Below, piece after piece: positions 45,201 through 55,700 of a stretch of 64,000 nt of DNA. Both the position numbers and the translations under genes were made by a program. How positions within the stretch are numbered: position 1 is the stretch's first letter; the number at the start of each line of letters is the position of its first letter. Source of the DNA: Euborellia annulipes (taxonomy: Eukaryota; Arthropoda; Insecta; Dermaptera; Anisolabididae); the NCBI GenBank assembly GCA_023213315.1, contig JAKCPI010000989.1, forward strand, positions 86,632 to 150,631, given 5' to 3'. The notes beneath the pieces are model-generated. The model ran no database searches. It saw only the letters and a program-made list of their open reading frames with translations, and was not told where the DNA came from.

Positions 45201-48200
45201 TTGTTTTATGAGATTTATTTAAAAATTAACTGCCAAATAGTTAAGCACTCTTGCAAAAGATGGCAGGCTAGTCTAACTGGCCGAACAGCACACAACTTTC
45301 TCTCACAATAGAAAGTTGTGTTCTGTGCTTGTCACACCAGATTTTTTGTGTCGACATTTAGTTTCCGACAGTACATTCGAGACATTTTCAAGATGTACAT
45401 TTTATAAATATGGGAAAATATTTATATTTTGTTACCATGGCAACCATTTCTCCTAACTTTTCTATGGAGTACAAGAGTAAAGTGGTCTTCAGAAGATTTC
45501 AATGACAAAATGAGAATATACATTTTAAGGAGAATTTAAAAAATAATTGATTTTTGAATTTAAAAAAAAATCGTTGGAGCGAATTTAGTGAAAATCGAAA
45601 AAAAACTGAAAAAGTGCATCAGTAAAGTACTAGTACTTCACAGACAGACCATGTCGCGAAAACCACTTTTTTGGATTCAGGGGACCTCAAAACGTGTATA
45701 TCCATCAAAATCTCGAAATCGAATTTTTGACATGAATCCAATACTTTCTCTCTCTATATGTTAACATATATAGAGATAAAAGAAAGTAATAATATTTATA
45801 AACTATTCATTATTAAAAGATCAACGAAAATCAAACAAATGAATGAGATTAAATATAGCCCTTTCATCCTGCCATCTGTTAGCAAATTTTCGTAATAGTT
45901 GAACTTTTTGGCTAAATTTTTAAGACCCCTAACGCCATCTTATCGGCAAAACATGCGAACAGCTTTGTCTCCTAAAGAGCCTTAAATGAGAAATATTATT
46001 GAATTAATATTGTAAAATGTGATTCATTTTAATTGTTAGATTAAAAATGTTTGTAATTATAAAGTTCTGATTCCCTAATAAGTTTTGGAACCCTGTGGAA
46101 ATTCCAAGTTTACTCAAACATACAATTAAAAAGCAAAGGAATTAATATTTTCCTCTAAAATAATTTCAGAAATTATTTTTTTAGGGTGAATCAAATATTA
46201 TCGAACTGTTACAACAACTGGCTGGCCCTCCGATATCAGTGGAACAAAGTGGAGATTGGCCTAATGAAATGTCAACTTTTGCTAAAGTCTTCACGTCTGA
46301 ACTCGAACCCGCCATTCGGCAACAATACCAAAGGTGAATTGATTTTATTTATTTCCTGGATAAAAGATTGTCTCTCATTTTTATTTTCAAATTAGAGTAC
46401 CGTACTAGCTTCTTGTATTTATTTACTAGAAGTCCATTATTATCTTTCTTCCAAATTATTATTATTCAATTGGCTACCAATCAATATTATTTGTTTTATT
46501 ATATATCATATATTATTACAATTATATTATACTTTAGCCAAAATAATCTTTTTTTTTTTTTTTTTTTTTTTTTTAAGAAAAACTTAAAAATATTTTTTGT
46601 TATTTTTTGGTATAACAAATTAATTTAAGAAAATAATTTTGTTTAATCAATTTGGGTTTGTGAGTTAAATGATAATAATTGTTCAATTTTGTGAGTATGT
46701 TTGTTTGTTGCTGGGCCAAACGTCCCAAGGCCCCCGAGAGCCCAGGATCTCTAACCAATCCAGGGTATCGATGTGCCCTTTTAACCATGCCACCGTTCCC
46801 TCGACCAACACCAACAAATACTCACAGTTATATATATATGTCGTAGACAGATCGTGAAATTAGACAGTTCATGAACTGTCTAGACATTTCATGAACTGCA
46901 GCCAGATCGTGTAATGGTCAAACAGTTACATGATCTGGCTAAAAATTTTAGACAGTTCATGAAATGCAATTGGGCCTTAGACAGATCGTGTAATGCTCGA
47001 GAATTACATGAAATGTCTAAAATTTTTTAGGCAGTTCATGAACTGCCTAACAGCAGTTTTGCCGATCGTGTACTGTTTGTAATTTAATGCAATAAATCTA
47101 AAAAAAAATTTTATTTTTTCAAAAATCAAAAAAAGGGCTTCTATAAGTTGTAGACATTTTAAATAGCTTTAATTAAAAAAAAAAATTGAGGTAGATAGCT
47201 TCAAATTTGTGGCCGCTGGAATCTCCCAAAATTAGAACCCCGAGACGCGCACCTTAACTCAAGATTTACAAAGTGAGGAAGATTTGGAAAATTTAGTAAT
47301 CGATAATAATAATAATATTGAAAAAAATTGACTTTTTTCGAGATCTTTATTTGCTTTACAAACAGTACACGATCGGCAAAACTGCTGTTAGGCAGTTCAT
47401 GAACTGCCTAAAAAATTTAAACATTTCATGTAATTCTCAAGCATACACGATCTGTCTAAAGCCCAATTGCATTTCATGAACTGTCTAAAATTTTTAGCCA
47501 GATCATGCAACTGTTTGACCATTACACGATCTGGCTGCAGTTCATGAAATGTCTAGACAGTTCATGAACTGTCTAATTTCACGATCTGTCTACGACATAT
47601 ATATATACAGTTGGCATGAATTATAGTTTAATAATTTTCTACATATTTGAATAAGATATTATTATTCAATTAATACCTCGATTTGGACCTGACACGGTAT
47701 TTTTAGTAAATAACAATATATCTAATCCCGAATCGAGGTATTCATTGAATATTAATCTCTTAAATTATTTGACCTTTTTAAGATATATTAAAATTTTTTT
47801 TTTTTTTTTTAGATATGTGGTTGACCAAGAACTTCATCGGGAATGGACCTCAGCCTCGCAGAGTTCAGGGCTAAAATGCCCTGCACGCGCTAAAGCACCA
47901 GCGAGGGCTGGAACACTTGTTGAAAGATTACGAGATTCCTGGCAGCATTTGTTACGTGATAGAGCCACCCGCACTCTGACCTATAATGATGAACAATTCC
48001 ATGTTCTTGAAAGGATAAAAGTAAGTATATTTTCTTTATTTATTTACTTATTATTTTTTTTTTTTTTTTTCATCTCTTCACCAGTTTTTTTAATACCAAA
48101 ACATTGCAGCTCTTAGCGCCGTTTGCTTCAGTTAAGGTCAGTTTGTTGGCTTTCGGCTATTTTTGTAGTGCAGAAACCCACTTCAGTTTTATTCTTATAG

Positions 48201-48927
48201 TAAAATATACAACATCATCATTATATTGTTAAAAGAAGTAGATATATTTTTTTATTTTTATTTTGATTCTACTTCTTTTAACAATAAAATGATTAGATGT
48301 GTATTTGATTTCAAATCTCATTTTTATCGAAATATTTTAACAGATTGGAGAAACTGGAATACGTTTACGAAAACTATTAGATAAAGAATGTTTGCCAGCT
48401 GTGGAGCATTTAGTAGACGCTCAAGCAGATTGGTATAAAATGGCACAAACTGTCTATCAAAAAGCGAAAATATTGGATAAAGATATGGACTCATGTCAAC
48501 GTCGTTTGGATAATTTTCATTCAAGAATGAATGAAGAATCGCAGAGATTTTATTCTCACCTCGAACGGATAAAGTAAGTATTATATATTATTATTAAAAT
48601 ATAATAAATGTATTAAATCTTCATTGAGCTAGTGAATAAATAAAAATAAATTTTATTATTATTTATCCCTTTAGAACTCCAACGCGCCGTTATTTCCAAC
48701 CTGTAACCGGCCGACCGTCTTCAACATCGTCTACCTCGACGACATTAACAGTGACACGGAATACAGGCAACGAATCATCACGCAAAGCTTTACAAGAATA
48801 TGTTAAAAATATTATTAAAATTCAAAATCAAATATCTGCTGATTTAGAAGATAATACCAAAGTAGTAACGAAATTAAGTAATCTAACTTCTACTATTCTC
48901 AATGTGCAATCGGCTAGTGATACTTAG
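39213..48927 (+). CDS. TBK1: TBK1 / IKK-epsilon family kinase
   Basis: Serine/threonine kinase of innate immune and autophagy signalling. Ten exons: 39213-39404, 40885-41025, 41439-41686, 42847-43174, 44534-44826, 44900-45158, 46185-46333, 47813-48020, 48344-48573, 48675-48927, giving 766 aa with all phases closing (human TBK1 is 729). Kinase domain: glycine loop GKGATG 19-24, VAVK with Lys41, HRDLKPGN from 136, DFG 160-162, activation segment [16 protein letters not shown] with Ser175 equivalent to the activating Ser172. The region [20 protein letters not shown] is diagnostic for TBK1/IKK-epsilon. A ubiquitin-like domain follows at about 305-385, then the long helical scaffold/dimerisation domain ([20 protein letters not shown]) and a C-terminal coiled-coil adaptor region ([20 protein letters not shown]). 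Introns 1 and 7 each hold the same foldback element. Several donors are weak (GTTATA, GTTTTT) but fit phase. Confidence 0.96.
39666..40421. mobile_element. Foldback element with palindrome-string arms, copy 1
   Basis: TBK1 intron 1. Left arm 39666-39908 and right arm 40181-40421 are ~240-bp inverted copies (about 98% by eye). Each arm is itself a chain of short palindromes: GACAGTTCATGAACTGTC, GGCAGTTCATGAACTGCC, and AGCCAGATCGTGTAATG...ACATGATCTGGCT. TTCATGAA occurs about five times per arm and GATCGTG four times. The ~270-bp core carries the right half of the TTAA MITE (see 33177-33567), then a short acidic open stretch ([13 protein letters not shown]). Outer ends TCGTAGACAG...CTGTCTACGA sit in ATATAT. 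No transposase. Confidence 0.8.
40460..40490 (+). ncRNA. Hammerhead-like core with intact CTGATGA and GAAAC
   Basis: CTGATGA - AG-GAAAAATTTGA-CT - TGAAACGTC. Both conserved single-stranded boxes of the hammerhead are intact, and stem II can form AAG/CTT only (3 bp). It is followed by a CTAAGTACC...AGGCTTTATTTT block like the other termini. TBK1 intron 1, 33 bp after the foldback element. Confidence 0.45.
41085..41345. repeat. MITE-like inverted repeat in TBK1 intron 2
   Basis: AATTATTTTTTTACTAGAAA at the left is inverted at the right (TTTTCTAGTAAAAAAATAAT), and CAACGATTCCAG is inverted as CTGGAATCGTTG further in. About 260 bp and non-coding. It fills most of the intron. Confidence 0.55.
41708..41832. 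repeat. Short MITE in TBK1 intron 3
   Basis: Inverted ends GCGCAAACCAGAGCGGTGA and the complement of GTTACCACTCTGGTTTACGCG, ~125 bp, GC-richer than its surroundings. Target duplication not clear. Confidence 0.5.
42587..42749. repeat. Short MITE in TBK1 intron 3
   Basis: Inverted ends ATTACCAAGATGGTTATTTG and the complement of GTAACCACCTTGGTAAT (with TCATTTGTGAGGG / CCCTTATAAATGA further in). 163 bp, non-coding. Confidence 0.6.
43268..43305 (-). ncRNA. Hammerhead-like core (CTGATGA intact)
   Basis: Minus strand: CTGATGA, stem AGAG(TGCAATCGG)CTCT, then CAAAATGTC in the GAAA position. Box 1 is intact and box 2 has decayed. TBK1 intron 4. Confidence 0.35.
44238..44274 (-). ncRNA. Hammerhead-like core (GAAACGTC intact)
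   Basis: Minus strand: CTGAAGATGG, stem CTCTT/AAGAA-type with an AU-rich loop, then CCGAAACGTC followed by TCCGTTAGCAAACAGAG. TBK1 intron 4. Box 1 has one substitution (CTGAAGA). Confidence 0.35.
45645..45790 (+). repeat. Dispersed AAAGTATTGG repeat, copy 3
   Basis: GACCATGTCGCGAAAACCAC, GGGGACCTCAAAACGTGTAT, ATCCATCAAAATCTCGAAAT, AATCCAATACTTTCTCTCTC. Same order as 10200-10309. TBK1 intron 6. Reverse fragments of the 14090-type repeat flank it at 45230-45260 and 45890-45990. Confidence 0.6.
46693..46823 (-). repeat. tRNA-derived SINE fragment
   Basis: TTGCTGGGCCAAACGTCCCA...GAGCCCAGGATCT and the far end GACCAACACCAACAAATACT resemble the arm of the 4907/30144 foldback SINEs. A pseudo-tRNA with a B-box complement lies in the middle. 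TBK1 intron 7, next to foldback copy 2. Confidence 0.45.
46841..47597. mobile_element. Foldback element with palindrome-string arms, copy 2
   Basis: TBK1 intron 7. Collinear with copy 1 at 39666-40421 and almost identical. I see only single-base changes and homopolymer-length differences, such as loss of one T in the AAGCATTACACG motif and a C-to-A or T-to-A change in the core. Left arm 46841-47083, right arm about 47356-47597. Both copies sit in TATATA context, consistent with a recent shared origin by transposition, or by gene conversion within the gene. Confidence 0.8.
47664..47748. repeat. Imperfect hairpin in TBK1 intron 7
   Basis: ATTCAATTAATACCTCGATT at the left pairs with its complement (AATCGAGGTATTCATTGAAT) at the right, 21 of 23 positions, loop about 40 nt. 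A minimal MITE or a hairpin RNA are both possible. Confidence 0.4.
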
Positions 48928-49318
48928 GATTTATTAATATTCTTATAAATTTCAAATATCAATATTTGAATGTTTTAATAAAATGACGCCACCAAAAATC
49001 GGACCGTTCCTATAAGAATATTGTCCATTTATGAAAATGCGTTCGGTAAATTTAGTTGAACAGATCTTAATGGAATTTCTTATTTAAGTTTTATTTTATA
49101 ATACAATATTATTTCGGGTTTCTAAGAAATAATGGAAATGGAAATAATCTATTCCAATAACTAAAAGATTTAATCAAAAATTCATTTAGATATAATTTAA
49201 GACAGTGCATTTCATGACGAATTTTTAAATAATTGATAAAAATCCCTAATATCTTTTATTACTAAATGGTCTTTAGCCGGAGGGAGCAAATAAATTAAAA
49301 AATAATATCCTCTATATA
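48928..49318. other. TBK1 3' flank
   Basis: Contains the TBK1 3' UTR; AATAAAATG at about 48977 is a candidate polyadenylation signal 50 bp after the stop codon. Otherwise AT-rich with no feature. Confidence 0.45.
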
Positions 49319-49908
49319 CAGTAGAGTCTTGCTAATCCGGACTTCGATACTCCGGCATACTGGCTAATGCGGATTATTGAAAAGGGGTATTGCAGGAAAA
49401 AAGGGGTAATTTAAGAAAACAAAGTATCATTATAGTTTTTTTTTTAAGAGATAATGTATGCATTTTATAGTATTACTAGACGCAAAGCCCCGCCTTCGGC
49501 GGGGCTTTCCGTCTAGCCAGAGCTGCGCCCCCTCGCCTACTTATATACATACCGGTACATACATTTTCCCTTTTCATTTTTATATGTAGAGATTATTTTA
49601 GCGGTTAATTATTCATGAACTTAAGATTTTTTGTGAATCATATCCTTTCCGGGACTCTCCCGGTACACAGACAAAAAATTTACGCCGATATTTTAGAATT
49701 CAAAAGTGTAAATAAATAAAAAAAATCGTAAACATGGGTAAATATTTATATTTTGTTACCATGGCGCTATCCCTGAGGCCTGATTGGTTGTTTCACACAT
49801 CGGACACCCTCTTAGCCTTTTATATATAAGTATTATATATGAATTTTGTATTAATTAAAGTGTTCATAAGGCCGGTCCCTTTTAGGCCGGATTAGCAAGA
49901 CTCTACTG
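49319..49908. mobile_element. Tigger/pogo-type MITE split by a Helitron
   Basis: Perfect inverted ends beginning CAGTAGAGTCTTGCTAATCC (22 bp in all) are flanked by TA. The CAGT..., GCTAATCCGGA form is that of pogo/Tigger transposons. Removing the internal Helitron (49476-49842) leaves a short non-autonomous element of about 220 bp. Lies between the convergent TBK1 and VAC14. Confidence 0.8.
49476..49842 (-). mobile_element. Non-autonomous Helitron
   Basis: On the minus strand it begins near TCATATATAATACTTATATA...AAAAGGCTAAGAGGGTGTCC, a Helitron-type 5' end. It finishes with a strong hairpin, GCCCCGCC(GAAG)GGCGGGGC, then TTTGCGTCTAG|T. The CTAG end followed by T and the GC hairpin a few bases before it are the Helitron 3' signature. 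No Rep/helicase frame. The exact 5' base is uncertain. A related 5' fragment lies at 14905. Confidence 0.7.
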
Positions 49909-49986
49909 TATATATATTACTGTATAAAGAGCCAAATATGAATTATCCATTTACTTCTAGTTTGCTAGAGAAATATATATAAATAC

Positions 49987-50110
49987 ACTAGCGGTCCCAG
50001 AGGAAGAAAATTAAACCAAAAAATTATAAATTTGCCAGAATGGATAGCTAAAAAAGCAGATTTTAGTGCCTAATTTTCAAAAATTGACCAAATCCTGGGA
50101 CCGCCACTGT
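49987..50110. mobile_element. TA-flanked MITE, GCGGTCCCAG ends
   Basis: CACTAGCGGTCCCAGAGG at the left and CTGGGACCGCCACTG at the right are inverted and bordered by TA. About 120 bp. A Tc1/mariner-class terminus; a (TA)n run follows. Confidence 0.6.
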
Positions 50111-51595
50111 ATATATATATATATAACACTTTAATAAGTGTTTGTGAACAGTTTAATTTCGTTACTACAGTATTTGTTTCTGTTTATATCTAAAATAAAA
50201 AAATATCTATCCCATATCTCAAATGCGCAAAGATTAGGTCATGAGAGCCGACTAGGCATGCGGAATTTTTAAATCACATTCTGCGCCTGCTTAGTTTTCT
50301 CTGGAGCAATGAATCGCGATATATTTTAGCTTATTTCTTCTGATGTGTAATAAGCAATATTAAATTTTATTTTAAATTTCTCTCCTTGGTGACATATGAA
50401 AATGACGGCATATATAAGATATTTTCCTTTTAATTTGTCGAAGGATTAGCCTATATACTGTATATGTATCCTTGCGGTCCAGCTAGAGACCAGCAACATT
50501 TTGACCACCTGAGGGGAAGTAGATCGGGATCTTGGAGTGCACACAAACCGACACGACGTCAACCAATCGCTGCCTAAAACTTGAAAGCAAACACAAGCTT
50601 CGGAGACAAGCCTTTCGACTTGAGGAGTAGACAGATTGAGACACTCACTTAACCTCAACCTCAAAGAAAATCTAAATCTCTGAGACATCCACTGACCAAA
50701 ATCTGGACCAGCAAAACTGCGATCCCTACACTGATACTCCAAAACGACGTGTAAATCTCCCCAAGTAACGCAAATTAACCCGAGAAATGTTGTCTTTACA
50801 TATAGGCTAAATTCCTTAAATTTATCATGCTACATATGATAAAATAGTATTAATATAAGTAAATAGAATGTATTATTCACTATATAAATGGCTGTTTTTT
50901 AAAAATAATTTTTATGTACTATCTTTATCAGCCAAAAGTAACCATTGGCTAGAGATCTGACTCAGCCCTTCCTAGAGAGCTTAGAGACGTGGGAAATGAT
51001 ATTAATTTTTTTTAAAATGTTTTTTGATAAGATTGATTAATTAATTAAAAATTTTGTCTTGTTATTGCATAGCTTAAATACACTTGGTCTTTCTAAGATT
51101 TAGAGTTGTTTTCTCTAACCATTAGAATTGACTGCTAGTTGGATACTTTTGACTGATACAGATAGTATTCATAAATACTTTTATATGATAAAAAATAAAT
51201 ATATATTTTTTTAGATTTTAATAAATTTATATTTATATTAAAATATAAATAAATCATTTTGATAGGCAATCTTCAAAAAATTAATAAATCTATATTTCTC
51301 TTTAGTAATTCTGTTTATTTTTTATCGCCCACCTCCAGCTTTCCCTCACACAAAAAAATACCAATTCCTTTTGAGTTTGAACCTTCATATAATCTTCATA
51401 TCCGATCTGATTAAGGCCAAGCATGAATATGTCCTAATAAATTTCTATAAGAAAGATAAGGCAGAATAAGGCCTATCGACGATATTTATAGTTACGAATA
51501 CTTTATTTGCGAAAGGATGTGGCGTGCCAAGTTGTATAAATTAGGAAAGATGCTCTTATTTCTTGGCAAGGAGAACAATGACGAAAATGAAGTGT
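50111..51595. other. Spacer with a GC-richer patch
   Basis: Mostly AT-rich. A patch at 50446-50760 is clearly GC-richer and has a minus-strand open frame of 98 codons that matches nothing I know. It may be a decayed transposon ORF. No inverted ends found. Confidence 0.3.
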
Positions 51596-51602
51596 TTTCT
51601 CC

Positions 51603-51642
51603 GAATATTTCGAAGGCAATCAATAGCACTTCTTCATCAGCG
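51603..51642 (-). ncRNA. Hammerhead-like core (CTGATGA and CGAAA intact)
   Basis: Minus strand: CTGATGA, stem II GAAG(TGCTATTGATTGC)CTTC, then GAAATATTCGG. Both boxes are readable. Lies in the TBK1-VAC14 spacer. Confidence 0.4.
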
Positions 51643-52006
51643 GTTGTACAAAATTACAAAAATGATTAAAAGATAGCGCAAGATAGCCGAGATGCTGATG
51701 CGACCTATAAAAAAGTAAATAAATTTTGTCGCATGATGCAAACCCACAAGCACAAGAGGCCAGAACTGTACCTCAGGGTACTACACCCAGAAGCAAGAAG
51801 TATGAGTTTGAGGAAATAGAAATATACCACTCTGGGACCATTTTTTACTCCATTTGAGGCCATTTAGATTCCTTCCCTATTTTACAGAATCAATTGCAAA
51901 CCAACCAATAGAACAGGGGTGGCCAAGCCCCTTGATAGTCGGAGCCATTTTTCAAAATTTGAAATCTTTCAAAAGATCTCTGCCGAAGAGCAACAAAAGA
52001 AACAGT

Positions 52007-52007
<1 letters not shown>

Positions 52008-52042
<35 letters not shown>

Positions 52043-52100
52043 AAATATATATATATATATATATATAGTCAAAAATATATATATATCATCATCATCATTT
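52008..52100. repeat. (TA)n microsatellite
   Basis: Three TA tracts separated by GTCAAA units, ending in an (ATC)n run. The open frames overlapping it (51854-52240) are artefacts of simple sequence. Just upstream (51910) is CAGGGGTGGCCAAGCC, a hAT-like end without a partner. Confidence 0.8.
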
Positions 52101-52254
52101 GCTATTTGAATGTCGTGCCAGAAAAAACGCTTTGCGATAAGTTTTTCGTTATTGTACATATCAACGAACGCACGAATACATGTATAAACATGAAATTAAT
52201 TTTTAAGTACCGGTACCGATTAACCTGTACTAAATTTTGACAATTTTGCTTGCC

Positions 52255-52288
52255 CTGAGGATGGGTGCGACTTGCACCCGAAACGTCG
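52255..52288 (+). ncRNA. Best-paired hammerhead-like core
   Basis: CTGAGGAT, then a perfect 6-bp stem II GGGTGC(GACTT)GCACCC, then GAAACGTCGGC. The GAAA box is intact and box 1 differs at one position (CTGAGGA). It lies in the TBK1-VAC14 spacer, followed by AACGAAATATAGAGTTTTTT. Confidence 0.45.
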
Positions 52289-52778
52289 GCAACGAAATAT
52301 AGAGTTTTTTATTTATCCTGGCTGCTGTTCCCGGGAAGGCTCCCGTTCCTGTTTCCAATTTATATATATATCACTTTTATTAAATGGGAACTTAACTATG
52401 GATACATGATAACCGTTGTAGCGTCCTTTGAATGTAGTTTAGAAAATAAAAAAATTATTTCTTTCCTTTTATTCAAATCAATTCAGCATCATTCAAAAAT
52501 ATAAATAATTTATTAAATAGATGTTGTGGGTATATAATAATAATAATAATATATAATTAATTAACAACGTGAAAAATGTAAAATTTTCTTAACAATATTT
52601 CATCTACGTTATAAAAAAATTATAAATTAAAAAATTTTAAAAAAGATTAGAAATTGTTTAACAAAATTTTTTTTATCCAGTCAAATATATATAATGAAAT
52701 ATAGTTTAATTTAAATGATTTGTAGAAATAAATCACTATTTACTTTGGTGAGAGCAAAATTGATAAATACTCGTTAAG

Positions 52779-55700
52779 TTATATATTTATATTTTGTACA
52801 CCTTTTTCTAGAAGTTCCTGTTTGGAGGTCACTTGTTTATGAATTCGGTGTTTTTCTTGAACGTCTGTAAAATGTTTTAATAGTTTAGGAAAATCTATTT
52901 GTTTTTCTCGCCGATTAGACCACGAAGCTTGATTTCTAAAAAAAAACACATAAAGAAAACATAATAAATAACAAATAAAACAGTTGAACCCTTTAGATGG
53001 CGTTATGGTTCTTAAAAATTTAGCCAAAAAGCCCAATTTATGAAAATGTTACGAAAATTTGCCAAAAGGTAGGGTTATATTTAATCTGATGTATTGGTTT
53101 AATTTTCGTAATCTTTTAATAATAAATAGTTTATAAATATTATTATATATTATATATCGTTTATAACAGCATGAAAATATATAAATATAGGCTTTTAGGT
53201 GATCTGATAATGCCGGATGTTAGACTAGCCTGCCATCTTTTGCATGAGTGCTGAACTATTAAAACCGTTATTTTTAAATAAATAAAAAATTTATTTTTTA
53301 CTTAACATTAGTTCCATTTTATTTAGTTATTTTATGATGGGTACGGATGATTTTTTACATTTTTTAAATTAAAAAAAAAATTACAAAATTTTCATAATAG
53401 AATGTTTTTGGAATTTTCTATAAATAGGCCTATAAAAAAATATTTTTTAATTAGTCATAATTAAAAAAAAAGCATTATATTATGTAGGAAAATACATGTA
53501 TATGTTTATGTTGATATTTATATTCGTTATTTATATACACCGGTTTCTATTTTGTAAAATTATTGATTTATTCCTTTCGCTCAGTCAAAAACACTTGCTT
53601 CATCCTCCAAAGCTCTTCTTAATTGGTCAGCATGTTTCCTTTTAATGACTTCACCAACCTTCACCAAATAAGAATATCTTCCATTCCTTTTGAACACTCT
53701 TCCTTCCTCAAACCCCTTTCCATTTGTTCTTGCTACCCATACTCGAATGGAAGATATTCTTATTTGGTGAAGGTTGGTGAAGTCATTAAAAGGAAACATG
53801 CTGACCAATTAAGAAGAGCTTTGGAGGATGAAGCAAGTGTTTTTGACTGAGCGAAAAATGAATGAGGAAAGTGTAGAGGAACCTGAAAAATTAAGAAGAT
53901 CGTCAAGATTGAAGAAATGAAAATGAAAATGTTGCTAAAATGAAAATTGTCCTTAAGAAGCCTTAAAGTTTAAGTTCAAGATCGAAACAATGTTTCTCCT
54001 CTTAAGGGGGGGAGAAATGTAGGAAAATACATGTATATGTTTATGTTGATATTTATATTCGTTATTTATATACACCGGTTTCTATTTTGTAAAATTATTG
54101 ATTTATTCCTTTTGCTAATAAAAACATTGCTCTCTCTTGTATCCGGTTCTTTTCCTTGTAATCTTACATATTATGTAAAATGCTCATGAATTTATATCAT
54201 TTATAAAAAAACCCCATAAAAAATACTTTAAAATGCCTTAGTAGATTCGGTCTAAAGATTCAATGTGCCCTTCTGAAGGCTCTTAAATACTTAGGTTATT
54301 TATTCGCAAATAAAATAAATAAAAAAATGAGATTTCATTTATACAAAAGAAAATATATTTAAGAAGAAACAGAGAATAAAACCGGCAAATAATGGACGTT
54401 TCAATCAAAACGTTTGCTCGTGCTGACATCAGTCCCCTGCTTCTCTGAATTAAAAAAAAATATATCTTTTAACATATTGATTGACACGGCCCTCCAAAAA
54501 ATTATTTTTCTTATACTGATGATGACCAGGCGTGATGCCAGTCGAAATATCAACAAATTAAATTGATGTGAGAGGCGTCCATCATATGCTGGTTTCATTC
54601 TCCGTTTCATTCTATATATATATGATCCAGCGAAAAGCTTTAATCAAAAATATATTTAAGTCAAACCTCTGATTTGAAGGGGGTGGTGGTAAGTGTAAAC
54701 TTGGAATGCATTGAAGCCGTTTTCTCAGAAGATGAAAAGCTTCACTCTGAGGTAACAACATTAAAAGACCATAAAGAGCCTGAACTAACGCCTGATTATG
54801 AGGCACTTCGAGGAGTTCAAGCCGAACAACTGAAAAAATAATACAATCAAAGATCATAGTATAAATCAAAGTCAAATGTATAATTACTCACAAGTAAATA
54901 TTGGCGATTCAATTAATTGAACAAGTTTGTCAATTTCGACAAGTATCTCAATGGTGACATCAAGATCTCCACTTTATTAGGTTAAAGAAAAGTTTAAAAA
55001 TCAAAAACAAAAATATTCGGGAATGACTCTTCAAAACTTTCTTGTATATTCTTTTGGAAATAGGTCTGTGTGTGTATGAGCGATTGCAGCTCTGTTTATT
55101 TCGTTTATTAAGCACTTCAAGCCGACGTTTCGGTCAGATATGGGGCCAACTTCAGGGCTGAAGAGTGTCAACAAAATGGTCGCATATCTGACCGAAACAA
55201 CGGCTTGAAGTGCCTAATAAACGAAATAAACATAGATGCAATCGCTCTTTTCTTTATTTGCGTCCCAAAAGTTGGAATTTCAATTTACATTGAGCTATTC
55301 AATCGTAAAATTTTCTTTTTAATGATTTAGGGAGGATTGACTAAAGCGGGTAGAAAACGAGTGTAATGGATATCGGCTAAATTTGGAACATTTTATTTGT
55401 TTATAGATGACCGTAAGGAAAATCAATTTAATTCTAAGGACTGTCGGCCAAAAATAAATACTTTTGCGTATTATCCGTTTATTTGTAGATATTTCGATCC
55501 TAGTGATATGGAATCATCCTCAGATTATAAAAAACTGGTGTGATGATCGCACAGCACACAACTTTCTCTTACCTTCGGCAATCGAGAGTTGTTTTCTGTG
55601 CTTGTCACACCAGATTTTTAGATGTCGAGATATATTTAGTTTCCGACAGTACGGTAAATGTAATTAATGTAAAAAATGTATACAAATAAAACGGATAATA

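Larger units (their letters stand above)
53180..54290 (+). repeat. Interspersed repeat interrupted by an LTR relic
   Basis: 53180-53482 and 54169-54290 are the two halves of the repeat family seen intact at 14090-14515: TAATGCCGGATGTTAGACTA, TTCATAATAGAATG, GCATTATATTATG, then TGTAAAATGCTCATGAATTT and CCCCATAAAAAATACTTTAA. VAC14 intron 13. Confidence 0.65.

Noticed and set aside
45159..46184. Extra TBK1 exon between exons 6 and 7
   Set aside because: The phases of exons 6 and 7 already join at phase 0, and the interval is made of known dispersed repeats.
51854..52240. 128-codon frame
   Set aside because: Most of it is translated (TA)n microsatellite.
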